Assembly: GCF_000151315.2 (NCBI RefSeq)
Contig: NW_011887295.1
Span: forward strand, 1,729,914-1,793,913
Direction: 5' to 3'
Length of the DNA stretch: 64,000 bases
Source: Capsaspora owczarzaki ATCC 30864
Lineage: Eukaryota; Opisthokonta; Filasterea
Each line of letters starts with the position of its first letter. Position 1 is the first letter of the stretch. Shown one piece after another: positions 34,648-45,334 of the stretch. Both the position numbers and the translations under genes were made by a program. Below the pieces are notes generated by a model. The model searched no databases and was not told the DNA's origin. It saw only the letters and a list, made by a program, of their open reading frames with translations.

Positions 34648-34866
34648 TCACAAAAACTCTGGGTTTACAGCTGAATCAAACATTTCAAGCCGTCTAGCAC
34701 GCACACACTCCTCCAGAGTGTACCTGAAGTCATCGTCGTCCATCTCCTCAGGCTGGGCCTCAAACACGTCTGCATCGTCATCCCGACTCGTGTCGTAGCG
34801 TGAAAACCGTCGAATTGTGTCGCGCGCACGGATGGCCGCTGAGCGCCCTCCAGGCGGCCGCAGTTG
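34648..34866 (-). CDS. Acidic open frame inside the MULE
   Basis: An open minus-strand frame ends at the TGA at 34648-34650. It encodes an arginine-rich then acidic sequence (RARDTIRRFSRYDTSRDD, ADVFEAQPEEMDDDDFRY, TLEECVRARRLEMFDSA). It has no clear start of its own. It could be a 3' exon of the transposase transcript or a second small element-encoded protein like the accessory genes of other MULEs. Not recognised by sequence. Confidence 0.45.
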   Translation of the reverse strand, partial: QLRPPGGRSAAIRARDTIRRFSRYDTSRDDDADVFEAQPEEMDDDDFRYTLEECVRARRLEMFDSAVNPEFL

Positions 34867-35087
34867 AGGGGCAAAATGTTCAAACCAATCCTCTGTTGGT
34901 TGCGCTGGTTCCGTTCCTGCGGGTCAGCCTCTGGCTCCAATCGAGGTCGTTTCCGACTGGCTGAACGTGCACCATCACTCGCATTCCCAAATGTGGGATC
35001 GGAATTAGCAAATGAAGGGGTAGTGTCGCCCCACGGATCTCGAGTACCGCGATTGCTGCGAGAAGTCGGGATGTAGTCGACAAACTA

Positions 35088-35324
35088 CTATTGTTGGGTG
35101 TTGTACGCAGTCACCGCCGCCCTTGCGCTCTCGAATGCTTGACTGTCTTTGGCGCAAAAGGATCTTGCGACTTCTCGGGTAAGTGCAGCAGGAACACGAT
35201 GCTTAGCTTTGGGCCGCCCCTTCACTCCAGACTTCTTGCGTCGTGTCCACGAACTGGTCGCCAACGACGCTGCTGCGGATGCAGTTGCGTTACCTGGAAG
35301 AACGGTTGAGGCTGACGATGTTGA

Positions 35325-35355
<31 letters not shown>

Positions 35356-35560
35356 GCTCGGTTGGCTTTGGCAGCAGCAGTTCGCTTTGCCTTGGCTTGG
35401 GCAGCTCGGGTAGATTTGGCAGCCTTACGAGTTGCACCACGCGTGCGCCGGGTATCTAATGAAAGAATCCCTCGCTGACCTGTCGCATTCCGCATGCTGT
35501 TGCTGCAATTGCGTGTGAGCTGGCGAACGAGGCTTTGCAACTCATCGCCCCATGGTCTTG
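35088..35560 (-). CDS. Basic Ala/Lys/Arg-rich open frame inside the MULE
   Basis: An open minus-strand frame overlaps the 3' end of the transposase frame. It encodes GDELQSLVRQLTRN, a long Ala/Lys/Arg-rich segment with poly-Ala, and an AT-hook-like GVKGRPKAKHRVP before YNTQQ and the stop. It may be the true C-terminus of the transposase, reached by a splice I could not fix, or a separate DNA-binding product. Function is inferred only from composition. Confidence 0.45.
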
Positions 35561-38471
35561 AGACGCTCGAGTCCTTTCTCGAACAGCTTGGAGAGCTCGT
35601 CCACCAGGTCGTCGGGACTGGCCACCGTCTCAACAAGTCCAGAGCTGTGCTCTGGAGCATCATCGGAGTTACGCGCAGAAGGTGACGCGCCGTGATTCGG
35701 ATCGAGCTCGGCGGGGAGGTCCGAGGTGCGGTCAGCAGGTCCGTCTGCATCCGGGCCCGAGGGAAGGTGATCGTCTACGGCCATGTCAGAGGTGCGAGCA
35801 GGTCCGTCTGCATCAAGCTGATCGTCTACGGCCATGTCGGTTGCGCCAGTCGGCAGGGCATCATCGGCATACGCAGTATTGGCTGCGGACACAGCAGTTT
35901 CGCTTGCAGGATTGACGGGTGCTGAGCGGGACACGGGACACACTGGTGGCTCTTCGAAGAGAGAATGGATTTGAAGACGAAAGTTCTCGATGCCTCCAAA
36001 GTGCCGCGCGACGGCACGGATATGGCTGCAAATGAAAGCGTGATCGTGCATGGCGCTGCAAAAGCGCCGCTCGACACCAACGACCACAACATCTGGGTAC
36101 TGTTGCTTCAGCGCTTCGTGCAGCTGCTGCAAACCCTCAGTCAAGGGCATGCCACGCGTCTGATAAAATGGCTCAAGGTGAGCGTTTGCGAGTTCGCGAA
36201 TTTGGAGTAGATCAAGCTCAGAAAGCGTCCGCTGAGGCAGAACAAGTCCTACACCAAAGTAGCGATGAAGCTCCAACACCTGACCGGTTTCCACGAGCTT
36301 CTCTGCGTGCATCTCTTTCTCAAGCAGTAAGGAGCGGAACTTTGGAAGGAAGGCGACATTCGGCTTGTCGAGTAGCTGGCGTTGGCGTTGCAAACAGAAG
36401 TGCTGGTTCGTGTCCCGAACAATCCTGATTGCGAGACCTGCCAAATCGTGCATGCGGTAACCTTTCAGAAACTTGTACTTGAACGTGCCGAAAAAGCTAT
36501 GGGGGAGGCAAGTCGCAATGACATGTCAACAAGGTTCCAAAGTTCGGCACGGGACAAGCGACTCACAATCATCACAAGCTTACCGCTCAATCAAATTGTT
36601 GGTGTGGCCTTGATCCAGCGCATCACGCACCAAGCCAAGGTGGAAGAGCGTCCAGGTTTTAATATCTCGTTCGTTGAGCCACTGAGACAGAAAATAACCT
36701 TGGAACTCGCCGGCGGCATTGAGCAAGCTGTTGCTCGCGTCCTTCAGCTCTTGTGCATTCCTGGCATACCGCATTTTAGCCATACACGAGAGAAGATCTA
36801 GTCTGCCCGGGTACTGGCGCTCCACCGCTTGGCAGACGTGAAACCAGCAAGTTGCCACCTGCACACCCGGCACCGCCTGATTGATGCAGTTTCGCTCAGC
36901 GCCGCATTTGTCGATGACGATGCGCACCGGATTAAACGCTTCACCTACGGCGTGCTTGACCTCGGACAAGAACCGCGCATATTCATGCTCGCGATCTCTG
37001 TCGGAGATCATGAACGCCAGCGGCACAACACCAGCGCCTGATTCGTCAGCAGCAACGAGTGCTGTTGTCGCCCAGTCGTAGCGGTTGACTGAGAAGGTTG
37101 AATCCAGGAACAGGACCTTGGGACGAAGGGCGTCCCACGTTGCCCGCTGACAAGGCGTCATTAAAATCAGAATGTTCGACTCCCTCAGGGGGATTTCGAG
37201 GCAGCTCTGGCAGTCGCAGTGAACAAATTGATGATAAATGACATCGCTTTTGTCGCCGTATTGGCTTTCGCCGGGGCACTGCCCATCTTGGTAGAGCGAG
37301 TGAGGGTGAGAGCAGGCATACGACGAGGTTGACGCGAGAAATTGGTCGATGCGCTGCTGGTCGGTTCCATGTAGCTTCTCGCTGCTTGAGTTGACTATCA
37401 TCATGCGAATTGCGTCTTTGGTGGGATACCAGCGACCAGAAGTGTACGGTACGTTCCAACTTGAAAGAGGGCGAGGCGGCGGGTTGAGAGTTGGCCCTTC
37501 CAACTGCGCTACAATGGACGCCTCCGAGCACCCCTTGCGCACCAGATCCATGACCCACTCTTTGATTTCAGGATGCGCGCGCTGCTTGAAAGCGAGCGAG
37601 CCGTCGGTGCAAGCCATGTCGTGGCGACCCATCTGCTCGAGCTTGAACCCAATAAGGTGCAGCTCGCCGTGCGTGTGTTGGCCAAGCTCCGTCAATCTCA
37701 GGCCGAAACTGCAGGATCCGGCGCCGAGCTCCGGACGTAACTGAAAGTTGTTGTCAACTCGCTTCTTGCTGGAGCAGGCGCGAATAAATCGTTGTTGGAG
37801 AGTTGGTGTGTCTGGCACGGTCGTAGGCGGCCTCGACGGATCGCGTCTATTGAAGCAATACCAACGGCGTGTTCGAACAGGAATGAGCGTCGTACTAGGG
37901 CTCCACTGCGGAAGTCTGTCTCGCTCCTCCTTGGTGAGATGGACTCCCCTGCGCTTCCGAGGCGTTCTTGAGCGGCAGTTTTCGTCGTGCCCGTCTTGGT
38001 CGTTAAGAGATTCAAGAATGTCGTCCCTATCATCTTGCATTACGCTAGTTTCGTCGTCGGCCAAGTCGGTGGACGCGGGTTGCACGGAAGACAATCTCAA
38101 GTTTTGTTCGCGCTGTGAAATCGCGACCGCGGGATGTTGGATTTGCAACAGGGGCAACGCAACCTGACAGAAAGATGAACGCATTCGGGGTGTGCAATCG
38201 TCTTGTTTGACGGGTAGAACTTGTTCTTGACGCCAACGACTGGACACCAAAACTGAGGGTTTGGGCGGAAGGCAACTTCTCTAAAGTCATGGGTCTGCAA
38301 GGCTCGCTCCACATCGCCGTACGTTGGCAGCGCCTCTGGCTGGGCAACAGGTACATCCAGATCCATGAAGCGATCCTGGCTGGCGTCGGGAACGAGGTCG
38401 TGAAGGACCACCAGCCGCACACTGCATGTCTCGTAGCTTGGTTGCGGCTGGATCTCCTCGTCCTCCTCCAT
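35542..38471 (-). CDS. MULE transposase
   Basis: The clearest coding part runs from 38250 down to about 36582. It continues across an in-phase intron into a second long frame (about 36500-35542); the join reads NNLIERFFGTFKYKFLKG, the usual end of the MULE catalytic core. The DDE domain is seen as PKVLFLDSTFSVNRYDW (first Asp) and VRIVIDKCGAERNCINQA (second Asp), followed by VATCWFHVCQAVERQ with the family's C/W-x2-H pair. An upstream open frame from ATG 38471 (MEEDEEIQPQPSYETC) carries RLRCPCCKSN-type cysteines and probably encodes the N-terminal zinc-binding DNA-recognition part. The exact splice near 38190-38100 is not resolved. The enzyme cuts and integrates the element at its inverted repeats. 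Confidence 0.8.
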
Positions 38472-38830
38472 CTCGCCTCGTGCGCTCGCTGGCTCTTGTG
38501 TGTCGGGTTCTTATGCTTGGATGAATTGCTTGACGTGTGTGTGTGTGTTGCAGGTCTGGTCGGTCTCGTGAGGACGGAAAAGTACAAGAATCGACCTGAG
38601 ACCTATGGCTCTGAAGAACAACAGAAAAGAGTGGCTCAATCCAGCCCAAAGTGGTAAAGATCCAGCTTCACACAAAATCGCTCCCCACCGCGATCGCCCC
38701 GCCATTGAGCCAAAACGGTTGTAAATATCATCTGTAATCACCCCTGAAAAGTGCGCGGTCCGACACCGACTGGACACGTCGGAAATCGAGCTCGGCAATG
38801 GCGACCGGCGTTGTGGCGTTCTTCTGGGGG

Positions 38831-39013
38831 TCAAAACAGTGTTTCTATCCTGCGCGCTTCCTCGCCGTAATAGTACGCGATGCACCCTAGGCAGTCGGTG
38901 TGCTCGATCTCGAAAATGCGGGGGGTGCAAAGTTGAGCAAAGATTATGATGCTCTGCTGCACTGGTCCTGGAAGAACGCTTGTGGCGCTGTTTTGCGGTC
39001 GCCTCGAGGCCAT
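38831..39013 (-). CDS. Short open frame near the right end of the MULE
   Basis: A 60-residue minus-strand frame starts with MASRRPQNSATSVLPGP and ends GEEARRIETLF. It lies 140 bp inside the right inverted repeat, where the transposase transcript would begin, so it could be a leader exon or an upstream open frame. No domain is recognised. Confidence 0.3.
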   Translation of the reverse strand: MASRRPQNSATSVLPGPVQQSIIIFAQLCTPRIFEIEHTDCLGCIAYYYGEEARRIETLF

Positions 39014-39152
39014 TTTGATTTTTCGATTTTCTGAGAAAACCGCTCATCTGAGCACCGCCACTCCTCTGACACTATTATTGGCCACATCAAGTCGATCACA
39101 ATGGTGGGTCGATTATGGTGATATCTCATGATTACCATTTTACCATTCATTA

Positions 39153-39190
39153 TGGAACCCGTAGGGATTTAGGCGTATTGTTCTGGTTCG
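39153..39190 (-). repeat. MULE right terminal inverted repeat
   Basis: 38 bp. Its reverse complement begins cgaaccagaacaat and ends ctacgggttcca, pairing with 34047-34084. Confidence 0.9.
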
Positions 39191-39199
39191 AAGGTGAAA
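39191..39199 (+). repeat. 9-bp target site duplication, right
   Basis: Exact copy of aaggtgaaa at 34038-34046. Confidence 0.9.
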
Positions 39200-39464
39200 A
39201 TCCTTCCATTTCACCGCGAAACGAGAGGGAAACGCCAGCGGGAACGTTCCCGGTCTTTTTGAATTCTGTGACTTCACTCAGGTCTTGTTTGATAAAAAGA
39301 CGTTTGGAGATTGGGTTGATGTTCATTCTGGCTGCTTACATTGATCGGATTGAGAAAGTATCCAAGAAGATTGCTCGGTTCAATGATGAAACCAGCGACT
39401 TCAGAGAAAATCGAGTGGCCGTCAGCGGCCACCTCTCTACTCCCACAAAAATCTCATCCCTTCT

Positions 39465-39512
39465 CGCCCCGGCTTGCTCTGTTTGACTGATCGAACAAGC
39501 TTCGAATAATTT
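39465..39512 (+). repeat. Dispersed repeat, copy 2
   Basis: Shares ccccggcttgctctg, gtttgactgatcgaacaagc and ttcgaa with copies 1 and 3, roughly 85-90% by eye over 45 bp. It lies about 180 bp upstream of the first open frame of the RHS-type gene and in direct orientation to copy 3. Confidence 0.75.
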
Positions 39513-39692
39513 GTGACAATGTATACATGTATGATCCGGCTGGTTCCTCGAGCAAATGCAGTCTTGTTCAGTTCGTCTTTTTGGTTTGTGTTGTTGGTCT
39601 TTCCTCGAGAAGCCAACAAACCGTTCACCTCGCGTCCACTCACCTTCTTTCCTCGGCAAATCAGCTATTGATCAACTCCAGTACCCGCGCAC

Positions 39693-40022
39693 ATGAGTTC
39701 GAGCCAGGGCGCACTTGCTTCAGCAAGCACCGAGCAAGCAAAACTCGAACAAGCGATCGCTGAAATGACGCAAGCTCTGGCAGCCGACCGAGAGGAACGG
39801 CGGGAGCTTCGGCGGCTTGCTGCTACCGCCCGTGCAGCAGGATTCCTTCAAGACGCACAGCAGTATGAGGAAGACGCGCGGCAACTGTTGGCAATCATCA
39901 GCACGACCAGCACCGACCTCGCGGCAGTTCGTCAACAGCTGTTCGCTTGTCTCAACCCAGCCCCAGCCGCACAAGGCTCGGTGCTCTGTATGTCTACCAT
40001 TCTATCGACATGCTTGTGTTGA
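39693..40022 (+). CDS. Coiled-coil open frame next to the RHS-type ATPase
   Basis: 109 residues starting MSSSQGALASASTEQAKLEQ. A heptad-like helix follows (IAEMTQALAADREERREL, ARAAGFLQDAQQYEEDARQL). Similar short helical headers precede the ATPase in RHS/Crinkler-type proteins. It is adjacent to and in the same direction as the ATPase frame. Whether the two belong to one transcript is not resolved here. Confidence 0.5.
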   Translation: MSSSQGALASASTEQAKLEQAIAEMTQALAADREERRELRRLAATARAAGFLQDAQQYEEDARQLLAIISTTSTDLAAVRQQLFACLNPAPAAQGSVLCMSTILSTCLC

Positions 40023-41662
40023 ACAGATACGGCGTTGAAAATGCTCACTTTCCGTCTCTCAACTTCTTGGTAGTGGAAACAAACCACTCGCTGGTCCGAT
40101 TTTGGCGAGCCCTTCTTGACAACCAAGTGACCGAGCAGGTCTTGCGACTGGATCCTAACACCAACCGGATGGTCGCAGTGGCTCATGTTCCTGGGCAGCC
40201 GCTTCGAGCCAATGAACCAAGGTTCTTGACCCTGCCTGACGGCGTGTTCTGGCTTGGGAACGAGAAACTTGGATCGGTCCTCATGGTCCGCAGTTGCTAC
40301 GATGCAATGTTCGATGCGATCATCAATCCACCAGCAAACTCTGCGCCAGCAGCAAACTCTGCGCCAGCAGCAAAGCACAGCTGGATTGTCACTGGAAATC
40401 CAGGCACCGGCAAGACGTTCTTTTCGGCGTACTTTGTCTATCGCTTGTTCCAGCGACACCCTCGGCTGACCTTGGTTTACGAGCCAGCGCCGCAGCAGCA
40501 GCCAGCCACCATTCGCTACCTCCTACGGCCTGACCGAGAGGTTTTGAAAGGCAGCATTGCTCTGGACAGCTTTTACGACAGTCTCGACGACCGCCGCGCC
40601 GATTTCTGGTACCTTGTCGATGGCCATCCCGCTGGTATCTACCGTGCTTACACCCTGCTCGTCACCTCGCCGCGCCGCGACTTTTACAAGGAGGTCCAGA
40701 AAGACGCCTATCCTAGGATGTTCATGCCAGTGTGGTCGTGGAACGAGCTGCTTGCTCGCCTCCAGCAACGGAACGCGACTCCCGAGCAAGTTCTAGCTGC
40801 CGAACAGCGTTTTTTTCGCTGGGGCGGCATCGCGCGCGAGGTTCTCGATGATGGGATGACTCTGCCGTATTCCGAACTGCTTTTGAACGAGGCGCTTGGT
40901 CGTTGCAATATCCAGACGGTCCGCAGCGCTGTGGGTCAGATTGCTGATGCGCAAGATTTTTCACACCGAATCCTTCACGTCCATGTCCAAGCAGACGATC
41001 GTTCCTTCTCGTTGTACAATTTACTGTTTGCGTCTAATTGGGTGGCCGACAGTTTTCTGACTCTTGCGCTTGCCAACGAACGCGACAACCTCGTCAGCTT
41101 TTTGCGTGCGTCTGCCGACCTTGCAGAGCCTGGCGCGCTTCGTGGGCATTTGTTTGAGAGGCTCGCCCATCGTCTCATCCGTCAGGGCGGATCTTTCAAC
41201 GTTCGAAACTTGTCCAACAACCAAAGAACCAATCAGGTCCTTCCGCCGCTCACATCCGTCCGCTTCCTCCAGCTGGACCAGGTTAATCTCAATCTCCCGA
41301 ATCGCTACTTTCAACCAGATCACGGCAATTTTCCGGCCATCGACGCCATCATCTCGCCGAACAACAACCGCAACTCGCCCTATATGTTCTTGCAGATGAC
41401 CGTCAGTCGGGACCATCCTGTCATCGCGCAACGCTTGAGCGAGGCCATTGCTCGTTTGCCACCTGGAAGCGTCGCCCAATTGTACTTTGTGGTGCCCTCT
41501 GAACTTTTCGATACCTTTCGGCCGCAGCCCTACCACACCACCGATCATCACGTGTTTCAGACTGCTCGGGCTGTGCCCGCGAATGTCCGGAACGTCCAGC
41601 AATTTGCCTTGCGCATAGATTTCGCGATTTTCCCGAATCAAAACCCTGCTGCTATCGTCTGA
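40010..41662 (+). CDS. RHS/Crinkler-type P-loop ATPase with nuclease-like C-terminus
   Basis: About 550 residues in one open frame. A Walker A motif, GNPGTGKTFFSAYFVYRL, lies near residue 130 from the first ATG, in the form typical of retrotransposon-hot-spot (RHS) proteins. A Walker B-like ADFWYLVDGHP follows, then a winged or helical linker. The C-terminus has the pattern of the restriction-endonuclease-like domain of that family: GHLFERLAHRLI, then FPAIDAIISP and YMFLQMTVSRDHP, with E, D and Q-x-T at the expected spacing. Related proteins are multicopy in trypanosomes, oomycetes and other eukaryotes and have been tied to transposons and effectors. It looks whole or nearly so. Short direct repeats bracket it, and a MULE sits just upstream. 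Confidence 0.7.
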   Translation: MLVLNRYGVENAHFPSLNFLVVETNHSLVRFWRALLDNQVTEQVLRLDPNTNRMVAVAHVPGQPLRANEPRFLTLPDGVFWLGNEKLGSVLMVRSCYDAMFDAIINPPANSAPAANSAPAAKHSWIVTGNPGTGKTFFSAYFVYRLFQRHPRLTLVYEPAPQQQPATIRYLLRPDREVLKGSIALDSFYDSLDDRRADFWYLVDGHPAGIYRAYTLLVTSPRRDFYKEVQKDAYPRMFMPVWSWNELLARLQQRNATPEQVLAAEQRFFRWGGIAREVLDDGMTLPYSELLLNEALGRCNIQTVRSAVGQIADAQDFSHRILHVHVQADDRSFSLYNLLFASNWVADSFLTLALANERDNLVSFLRASADLAEPGALRGHLFERLAHRLIRQGGSFNVRNLSNNQRTNQVLPPLTSVRFLQLDQVNLNLPNRYFQPDHGNFPAIDAIISPNNNRNSPYMFLQMTVSRDHPVIAQRLSEAIARLPPGSVAQLYFVVPSELFDTFRPQPYHTTDHHVFQTARAVPANVRNVQQFALRIDFAIFPNQNPAAIV

Positions 41663-41740
41663 TCCCACCAATTTTGCATTTCCTGTTATGTCAGTAAAGG
41701 CTTGTTTTTATAGAACTCGAAAAGGGTTCGTAGTGCGTTC

Positions 41741-41910
41741 CTCTACCCCGACTTGCACTGTTTGACTGATCAACAAGCTTCAAACAAATCCAAAAAATCT
41801 TTTGCAATCCTTTTAATCAAGGGGGGTCCCAAAAACAGTGGGAAATCAGTGAAAATACAATCCGGACACACACAATCGGCTGGACCCTCGAAAAAAGAGG
41901 GAACGGCTGT
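41741..41910 (+). repeat. Dispersed repeat, copy 3
   Basis: The longest copy. Its first half matches copies 1 and 2 (taccccgacttgc, gtttgactgatcaacaagc, ttcaaacaa, ggggggtcccaaaaac). Its second half matches copy 4 (aaatcagtg, atccggac, cacacaa, ccctcgaa, agaggga). It begins about 80 bp after the RHS-type stop codon. Confidence 0.75.
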
Positions 41911-42177
41911 TGTGTGTGCAGTCCACGTCGGGGTAGAGGTTTTGTGTGTTTTTTTCCGTATCAATGTACTTAAGTCATACTCGTACTATGCATACGATGA
42001 TTCTCCTTGCAAATTGCGCTGATGGGGCTTTGCTCACCTCACTCTCTCTTCTTTGCTTTTTTTTTTTTTCAAAACCCGCTGCTTTGAGCTTGTTGCGCTT
42101 CTACGCATAGCCTCACACTCGTTGACCACTTCTTTTAATTTGGCATTCTTCTTTATTTCATTTTACATCTTTCAGCA

Positions 42178-45100
42178 ATGGCTTCTCCGATGGTTCTCCG
42201 TCGAATGACGGCCGCGGGCGATGAGAACGTTGCCGGCACCGGAAACGGTTCACCCTGCAGGTAATGGTTGCGAGTCAGTTCCGACCGCTTCGGCCGCCTT
42301 CATTCTTTTTGTCATTGGATAACCAAGCTATATACTCTGAGAATTGCAGCGCGGTGCTCGGCACTCGGCTGCGGGACGGACCTCTGTTGAAAGTGAAGCA
42401 GAGAAGAGCAGCGCAACAACAAAACTGAAACCCAGCCACCGTTTCGCGCCGCTTGCTGTCGCCCGCAAGCAAGCAGTGTCCGCAGTCAATACAGTTGGTG
42501 TCCGCTCGATTTGTCACACATCCTGGTGACTTGACTCGACGCTGCGGTTGTCGCTCCAAACTCAAAGTTCCACCGCAATTCAAAATGCAAAAACCAAAAA
42601 AATTTGAAACGGTTTCAAAAAAATGAAACGAAGAAAAAAAATCAAAAACGGTTTCAAACCAGAATCCGACTTTCTTCATTATTTTTTTTTTAAAAAAAAA
42701 AAAGCTTTCTATGCATTGTACAATTGTCGCCGTTGTGTTAAACCTTTGACTGAAAATTATTGCTGTTTTGTTATTGTCGTACAGCCCAAATCGCAAGCGC
42801 AAGTCGAGCGAAATCTCGTCCGAGTGCCCAACCCCGCTCGCAGAGGCAACCTCCAAGGAGCCCATGACACCGCGCCAAATTGCCACGCCGAAGAGCAAGA
42901 GCCGCCTGAGGCAATTGTTTGGCTTTTCGCCGAGCAGCAAGAAGAAGGACAGCTCGTCCACCCCCGAGGCGCCTGGCACGCCGAGCACGCCGATGGCACC
43001 CGTCACGTCCACCCCTGTCAAGCGGACCGCCATGCTCGTGTCGCCCAGCCCGAGCAAAGGACCCACGTCCTACAAGGAGTACCAAAAGTACGAGAGCCTC
43101 CGTCGCAACACTCCTGGTCGCAGCAGCATGCGCAAGGAGGCCTCCGTGCACAAGTCAGACCTCTGGAGCTCCACCGTGGACCCGGCATTCTATGCGACAG
43201 TGCCTCGCCAGGAAGCCAAGCGTCAGGAGGTAGGCACGACGTTGTCCCTGTGGGAGTCATTATTGAGAGTCAAAAGTTTCTGCGTGCTGTGGATGTTGTG
43301 CGTTTTTGGTTATTCACTCGTCGTCGTGATCACGTAGGTCATCCACGAGATCATCCAATCGGAAGAAGGCTATGTCGCCGACCTGACCCTCTTGGTGAAC
43401 GTCTTCAAGAAGCCCATGGAGAAGCTCAACATGGTTTCAGCGGCAGAGTTGCAGATCATCTTTGGCAACATTGAACAGCTGGTCTCCCCGCACACCGAAA
43501 TGTGCAAGCTTCTCGTTGCTGCCCGTAAGGAAAACAACCTCGTCCACGAGATTGGCGACATTTTCCTCCAATGGGTAAGTGTGTGCAGCGCTTCGTTTTC
43601 TTGGAGGGCGGGCATTTCGCCGCCGCCAGATTCTTCTTCTTACTCTGTCATTGTTGCCTTGAACCCCATGACAGTTCCCGCGCTTCCGTTCCATCTACGG
43701 CACTTACTGCGGTGAGCGCTCGGTTGCCAAGGACGAAGTCGACCGCATCAGCAAGACGAACGGCAACGTTGCCGATCTCTTGCGTCGGTGCATCGACCTC
43801 GCCCAGTGCCGCAAGCTGGACATGTGGAGCTTCTTGGATGAGCCTCGTCGCCGCCTCCAAAAGTACCCGCTGCTGCTGAGCGCGGTGCTCAAGCATACGC
43901 CGCCAGAGCACCCCGATCACAGCAAGATTGTCGCTGCCATCGCCCAAACGGAAGAAGTCATCCGAGACGTGGACTCTCAGACTGGCATGGCCAAGCTGAC
44001 CCAACTGAACTCGGCTTTGCTGTTTGCCTCCAAGGAACAAGAGATTGATCTCGTCAATGACTCGTACATGCTCGTTCTTGAAGGTGGCATGCGTGCTCGC
44101 GACGGTCACGATCTGCATGCCTTCTTGTTTGATCGCATGCTCATGTTCACCCGTCTGGTCACGAAGGGCGGCGTGCGTCGTTATGCTGTTCGCGATGTAA
44201 GGCTTCGGGGGCTGGATGTCGAAAATTGTTGTGTGGCTCGCGTTTTGTGTTCGAGTATTGTTCTCATGACTGACCAACTGTGTCTTGTCTACTTGGTTTT
44301 ACAGGTTGTTCCCCTTGTCGATCTGGAGGTGGAAGCCGTCGAGAACGACACGGGTCGCTTTGGCAAATCCCTGAGTATCCGCTCCATTTCCGACCTGGGT
44401 GGCGATGGTGGCATCAATGGTAAGATTCACTACTGTTCGGAAAACCCTTTTGTTGATTGGGGAGATGTTGACTCCAAAAACATGTCTCTTGTGATCCGAT
44501 TGTTTCGGGGAAACACTTTGCTCACACCATGCCCTTTCCAACCACCGTTCAGAAAACGTGCTTCGATTCCACTTCACCGAAGGACCAAACAAGAAGCAGG
44601 TGCACCGAACTGTGCAAGTGCCAAACCGCCACGAGTTGCACGCGTGGATTACCACGACTCGTCAGCTGTCTGACACGGTCAAGCAGGAGCACGGCGCCAT
44701 TGCATCGCTGCACGACTTGGACGCGTTCGACGGCGACGACATTAGCATGGACGGCGGTGACTACATGAACGGGCACTCGCGCAGCCGCATGCGTATGGAC
44801 CCTGACAATGACGATAGCATCAGCATTTCCAGCACCATGAGCATGGCAATGGGCTTTGGATCGAGCAAGGGTCGAAGCGCCAGTGTTAGCCGCAACACGT
44901 CCAGCGCGTCGCTGTACAGCAATGCCCGCGAGTCTGTTCGTAATAAGACCGCCAAGGCCGCAGCTACGCCCAGCACACCTACCGCGAACGGTCGTCGCGA
45001 GAAGCCCTCCTTCCTCAAGAGCCGCTCTTCGACTGTGCCCACGATTGCAGCACCAAAGTTTGATGTCGATCCTAGCCACGGCATTCCGCTCCCGGCCGAC

Positions 45101-45334
45101 GACGACGACGATGAGCCATCGACTCTTTCGAGCGCTGTCAGCATGACTAGCATCAATACGGCCTCCGAAATGGACCCCACGCTTGATCAAAGCGTGATCA
45201 GCTTGGGCGGAGCCGAGTTTGATGGCAACTCGTCCATGATTGAGTCTGTCAGCAGCCCAAGCATGGTCATGTACATGTCTCCGACTGCCCGTTCAAGGAT
45301 TTTGTCTTCGGCCGACGACGAAGATGACGTGTAG
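42178..45334 (+). CDS. Dbl-family RhoGEF (DH-PH)
   Basis: Six exons (42178-42260, 42785-43229, 43338-43574, 43675-44196, 44305-44419, 44553-45334) encode about 727 residues. The first 175 residues are basic and Ser/Thr/Pro-rich (SPNRKRKSSEISSE, LRQLFGFSPSSKKKD) with many possible kinase sites. The DH domain spans about 177-390: VIHEIIQSEEGYVADLTLLV (CR1), then LRRCIDLAQCRKLDMWSFLD and PRRRLQKYPLLLSAVLKHTP (CR3, the GTPase-contact helix). A PH domain follows to about residue 560 (HAFLFDRMLMFTRLVTKGG, then HELHAWITTTRQLSD). The Ser-rich tail ends ILSSADDEDDV. It should activate Rho-family GTPases at the membrane; which one cannot be told. The start ATG 42178 gives a short exon that splices in phase. 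Confidence 0.92.

Larger units (their letters stand above)
34047..39190 (-). mobile_element. Mutator-like (MULE) DNA transposon, 5.1 kb
   Basis: An element of 5144 bp is bounded by 38-bp terminal inverted repeats that match at 33 of 38 positions (34047-34084 and 39153-39190; inner core ccagaacaat, cgcctaaatc, ctacgggttcca). A perfect 9-bp duplication, aaggtgaaa, flanks it. It carries a transposase gene on the minus strand and smaller open frames at both ends. The perfect target duplication and long open transposase frame suggest recent insertion. It lies between the TMUB-like gene and the RHS-type gene and interrupts sequence related to neither. Confidence 0.92.

Noticed and set aside
33724-41910. 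Direct repeats around the RHS-type gene as long terminal repeats of a retroelement.
   Set aside because: The shared blocks are only about 45-120 bp. I see no reverse transcriptase, integrase or capsid coding between them, and no primer-binding site.
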